Positions 60,731 to 64,000 of a DNA stretch of 64,000 nucleotides are shown here, piece after piece. Every line of letters starts with the position of its first letter. Position 1 is the stretch's first letter. The notes below the pieces were generated by a model. It searched no databases, was not told where the DNA came from, and worked only from the letters and a program-made list of their open reading frames with translations. The stretch covers positions 13,888,001-13,952,000 of the forward strand of contig NC_079884.1 in the NCBI RefSeq assembly GCF_029227915.1, given 5' to 3'. The position numbers were made by a program, and so were the translations under genes. Origin of the DNA: Hydractinia symbiolongicarpus. Its lineage: Eukaryota > Cnidaria > Hydrozoa > Anthoathecata > Hydractiniidae.

Positions 60731-62423
60731 TTATTATTATTATTTTCCCACTATCGTAGAAATATTTTTACTCTCTAGGAATAAATAATACACGAACTTT
60801 AGGGAACAATAGAAGATTCTTTGGTATTAACTTCTCCAAACAAACAAAGTTTGCGCAACAAAGTACTGTGTTTTTAGGAGAGTCGAAGTGATGGGCAAAC
60901 CTTAATCTTAAAATGACTTTTAATATAATGGGATCAGGGAAGTTAATAAACTCAGGAAATTCACATACCGTAAGTAATCAGGAAAAAATCGAGGATGTCC
61001 TAAGATTCTGACAGACATTCTATTTAAGTCTTTCACTTTCTCGCTGCTTCTCAAAAAAATGTTTATACAAATGTTGCTTTTACATATAAGCTGCTACTTG
61101 TTATTAAAATTAAAATTCCAGAACGCTTTTTTAAAAGTAATTTCGTTCGACTTAAGCTACAAAATATTTTGCGCAAGCTTTTTCCATTTTATAGGAACTG
61201 TCCAAGGGCATTTTTCATGTAGGAGTTTCAAAGATTTTCCAGAAGCAGTGGCCATTAGCGCTTGGTAATTTTTCTACTTGCTTCGAATTTTGGTCTTTGA
61301 ACGTAATGTGCAAATATTAAACTCTTGTAACAGTATCACAAATCGTCATCCCCGTCCCCAGGGTCTCTTAGCCCCCTGAACCGTTTTTACGGAGTGGGCT
61401 ATAGCAGCCCAAATTTATCAAGAAGCTAAAATCCCCTCAAAATAAGGTCGACAATTCGCGTGTTTTTTTTAGCTCAGCGTTGTGTAAATTCTTGATAATT
61501 AGCATTCTCCACCCCAAAACTACACTTTGTGATAAACTTTTTTAATCTCAAAGAACCCTGGGACGAGAATGAACAATAAGCATTTTCTTATGCTCTGGTT
61601 GCATTGGGTGAAAAACATTTATTATTTTCTCTTTGAACAGTTTTATATTTTTTCCCGACACAACATAATACTGTATTTCCGATGAACAAAAACGCAAAAT
61701 TGGAAAATGTATTAATAACGCGTACTGTGGACGAGGATGGTAATTATTAGTAATTAAAGATTGTGAAAAACAACACAATGTGAAAAAGATTTTTAATAAT
61801 TCTGATAGAATTCCATAATTTTAAGGATCATGTTTGAATGACTGCGTATGATAGTCTATCTCAGCTTTTAAATAGGGATGTCTCAAAAAAAAGGCATACA
61901 TGTCACCATTCTGATCTAAAACAAAAGTTGTGCGTGTGTGCAACAACGCTGTGTAGATTCTTCAAATTCAATGTGGAAAATTTGCCTTAAGGGAATAAAT
62001 ATTTTATGGACGAAGAGATTGCAGAATTTAATAGTTGGGAAAAATTGCGAACAAGCAAGTTTTTATAAAAATTGCAGAATAAAAAACAAAATAGTAACCT
62101 TAAAAATAGTAACCTTAAATAGATACTGTTTTCACAAGTCATACATAGGATTAACGCCTTTTTGATCTGATATCTCATGTCAAAACAGGAAAAATACTGG
62201 AGCGAGAGTGGCAAACAGGATAAAATGTCTGTTCTCGTTTAAAACATTTGCGAATACAAGATAGATTTGCAAATACGAAGTAAATGTGGACTTCGTAATG
62301 TAAATGTCGGAAGCTTAATGAGAATTAGCAAGCGTCCTTTAGGAACGCCTTGATAAGAGCGCTTTCTTCAGGATTCATCTCCTGCGTCTGCGTGTCCTTA
62401 CATAGAATATCAGAAAATATTAT

Positions 62424-62756
62424 TCAATAACAATAAGAAATGGCACGGATAGAATAATTAAATCCTGTTAGGCTATAGATAGTTGTAAAAAGTGCCAGAC
62501 GACTCATAATGATATATAATAGGTCCAAAGATTCTGCTAATTTTTTGTTTGTTACAATATACAGTACGGTGCATGCAGGTGAGATGAAAACTACTGTGAT
62601 GCTGAGGCTTGTCAAGCAAATCACAAAGTAGACCTTAAATAAAGTTCTTTTTAACAACTTCTTCAACTTTAAAGCCGAAATCAAACATTTAACTTTGGCA
62701 AAGTTGGTGGCATAGAGATTTCTTGAAAAAATTGTAACACAACCAAGAAATAAACC
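62424..62756 (-). pseudogene. Possible seven-transmembrane receptor fragment
   Basis: The open stretch encodes a basic segment (KLKKLLKRTLFK) and two hydrophobic spans (about YFVICLTSLSITVVFISPA and LYIIMSRLALFTTIYSLTG) ending near RAISY. This looks like helices 6-7 of a rhodopsin-type GPCR. The usual NPxxY motif is missing, an in-frame stop lies just upstream (62757-62759), and no earlier helices were found. It could equally be a chance hydrophobic ORF. Confidence 0.25.
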
Positions 62757-63278
62757 TTAATGGTCGTCCAAATGTGATCACTAACGAAGATAAGCGTTAG
62801 GAAAAAATATCACATTGTGTAAATTCTTTTTTTAATTCAATTTTTAGCAATTTCGTCCTCAGATCTCTGTAATATAAACGCCAAGGTTTATCTCAAAAAG
62901 CGCTAGGGACGAGAATTCATTCCAACGCATTTTTCTCAGATATTTGTGAAACGGGAATTTAATTTATTAGCAGCAAACTGCACATGGACAAAATCATCAA
63001 ATTGTTCTTTTTTTTGAAAAATTTCAACTTAACTAAACTAACATTATTATTAAAAAAAATTACTATTCTAACCAACAATCAAAACCGAAAAGGACAGCGA
63101 AAAAAATTTAACTGCTAAACTACTAGGAATGTTTTGTTTATCTCATTTTTCCTGCCCACTACCAGTAGAAAATGATATTAAACACACACGGGAAAGGCAA
63201 AGGTATTTAACAACTGCGACAGTTCGCAGAACCAACATAACTTTATTTTTAATTTCTAATTTCTCCTGACTTGATAAA

Positions 63279-63349
63279 ATATTGGCCAGCTATGAGAATT
63301 ATCAAGCCAGCTATGAGAAAATATTGAGCCAGCTATGAGAAATACTGAG
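63279..63349. repeat. Three-copy short tandem repeat
   Basis: GCCAGCTATGAGAA recurs three times at spacings of about 23-26 bp, separated by AT-rich spacers. Confidence 0.85.
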
Positions 63350-64000
63350 CGTGTTTATTAACGTTGAAGTGCAACGTTAAAAAACAATATTTTCAAGACA
63401 TGACGTTCCAGCTTACCATAAAAAGCGAAATTAATATTATAACAGTTTATAAATATATATAAAAACAAATTTCTTCCGTATCCCTGACAACTAAGACATG
63501 TGTCACCAGAATAAACCGTGCTATATATTCTTTTCATTATGTTTGTTCCGACAAGCAAACAAACGTTGTCACCTGTAAATCGGTTCCGGATATTTAACAT
63601 CACTTGACCCTTTAACATTCAAAAAGACATTTTTTTACTATATAATATGATCATCGTAAACAACGTTCGAAATACGTGCTTCCCACGTAACCTCCTCTCA
63701 TAGTCCGTTGAACATTTTGTTCAAATAGTCGTCGATTTTGACGTAAAACTTCAGCCGCGTCTAAAAGCAAATTTATTGTTTCGTTTAAATAAAATACATT
63801 ATTCTTAGCTCACATTTACCAGCGGGAAATAATTTTCGCGGGAACTAAATTCCGCAGATTTTACAACAATGTTCTGAAATTATATTTCCGCTAAAATTTT
63901 CATAGTAAGCCATTCACAAAATTAAAATACCACAAAATTTTGCCCTGTAATTTTTCCAAATCGACAATTTGAAACAGGGTCGGCGAACAAAATAAGCGGC

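Larger units (their letters stand above)
60731..64000. other. Intergenic sequence at the right end
   Basis: No gene is supported beyond the weak 7TM-like fragment at 62424-62756. A decayed CCCCAGGGTCTCTTAG fragment near 61350-61395 belongs to the small palindromic family at 41131-41214. The rest is AT-rich and unrecognised. Confidence 0.4.

Overview
The window is animal nuclear DNA: AT-rich, with GT-AG introns, AATAAA signals and many decayed DNA transposons. Four host genes can be read. They are a Ras-superfamily exchange factor, mitochondrial malonyl-CoA:ACP transacylase, a TBC1D13-type Rab GAP, and a DEG/ENaC channel. The intron-rich bilaterian-like genes, HyNaC-like channel and repeat families suggest a cnidarian, perhaps a medusozoan. 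That placement is an inference.

Layout. 1-2.6 kb has no recognisable gene. 2.8-10.5 kb (minus) is a six-exon RasGEF gene coding for exactly 1000 aa, with a 3.5 kb first intron. 11.1-38.7 kb is the unusual part: a 5,332-bp segment in two near-identical direct copies (11136-16467 and 33369-38700) encloses 16.9 kb of a 6,974-bp DNA transposon in head-to-tail tandem (one left-truncated copy and two complete copies, 19421-26394 and 26395-33368). 38.7-42.3 kb is intergenic, with Helitron-like elements. 42.4-44.5 kb (plus) is MCAT, six coding exons. 46.0-59.2 kb (plus) is TBC1D13, 17 coding exons; its fourth intron holds an intronless DEG/ENaC gene on the opposite strand. 60.0-60.7 kb is a tandem cluster of Helitron-like elements. 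The remainder shows only a weak 7TM-like fragment.

The transposon. Each unit starts and ends with 31-bp imperfect terminal inverted repeats beginning CACGGCGGTAAT (26 of 31 positions match). Consecutive units abut TIR to TIR with no base between them, like a signal joint or a circularised element. Each complete unit carries two convergent genes: a four-exon 929-aa minus-strand protein with features of a DDE recombinase (candidate D375, D455, E753; Cys/His clusters; C-terminal SAP domain), and a one-exon 225-aa plus-strand protein of unknown function. A degenerate tRNA-like sequence lies between them. CAC termini, a RAG1-like order of motifs and a convergent partner gene recall the Transib/RAG group, but the family cannot be settled by reading alone. 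The array's right edge is exactly a TIR end. Its left edge cuts the transposase gene at a 3-bp microhomology, which suggests aberrant transposition, circle insertion or an assembly join.

All exon models were built by eye from splice sites, reading phase and family similarity. Every multi-exon model closes in phase.
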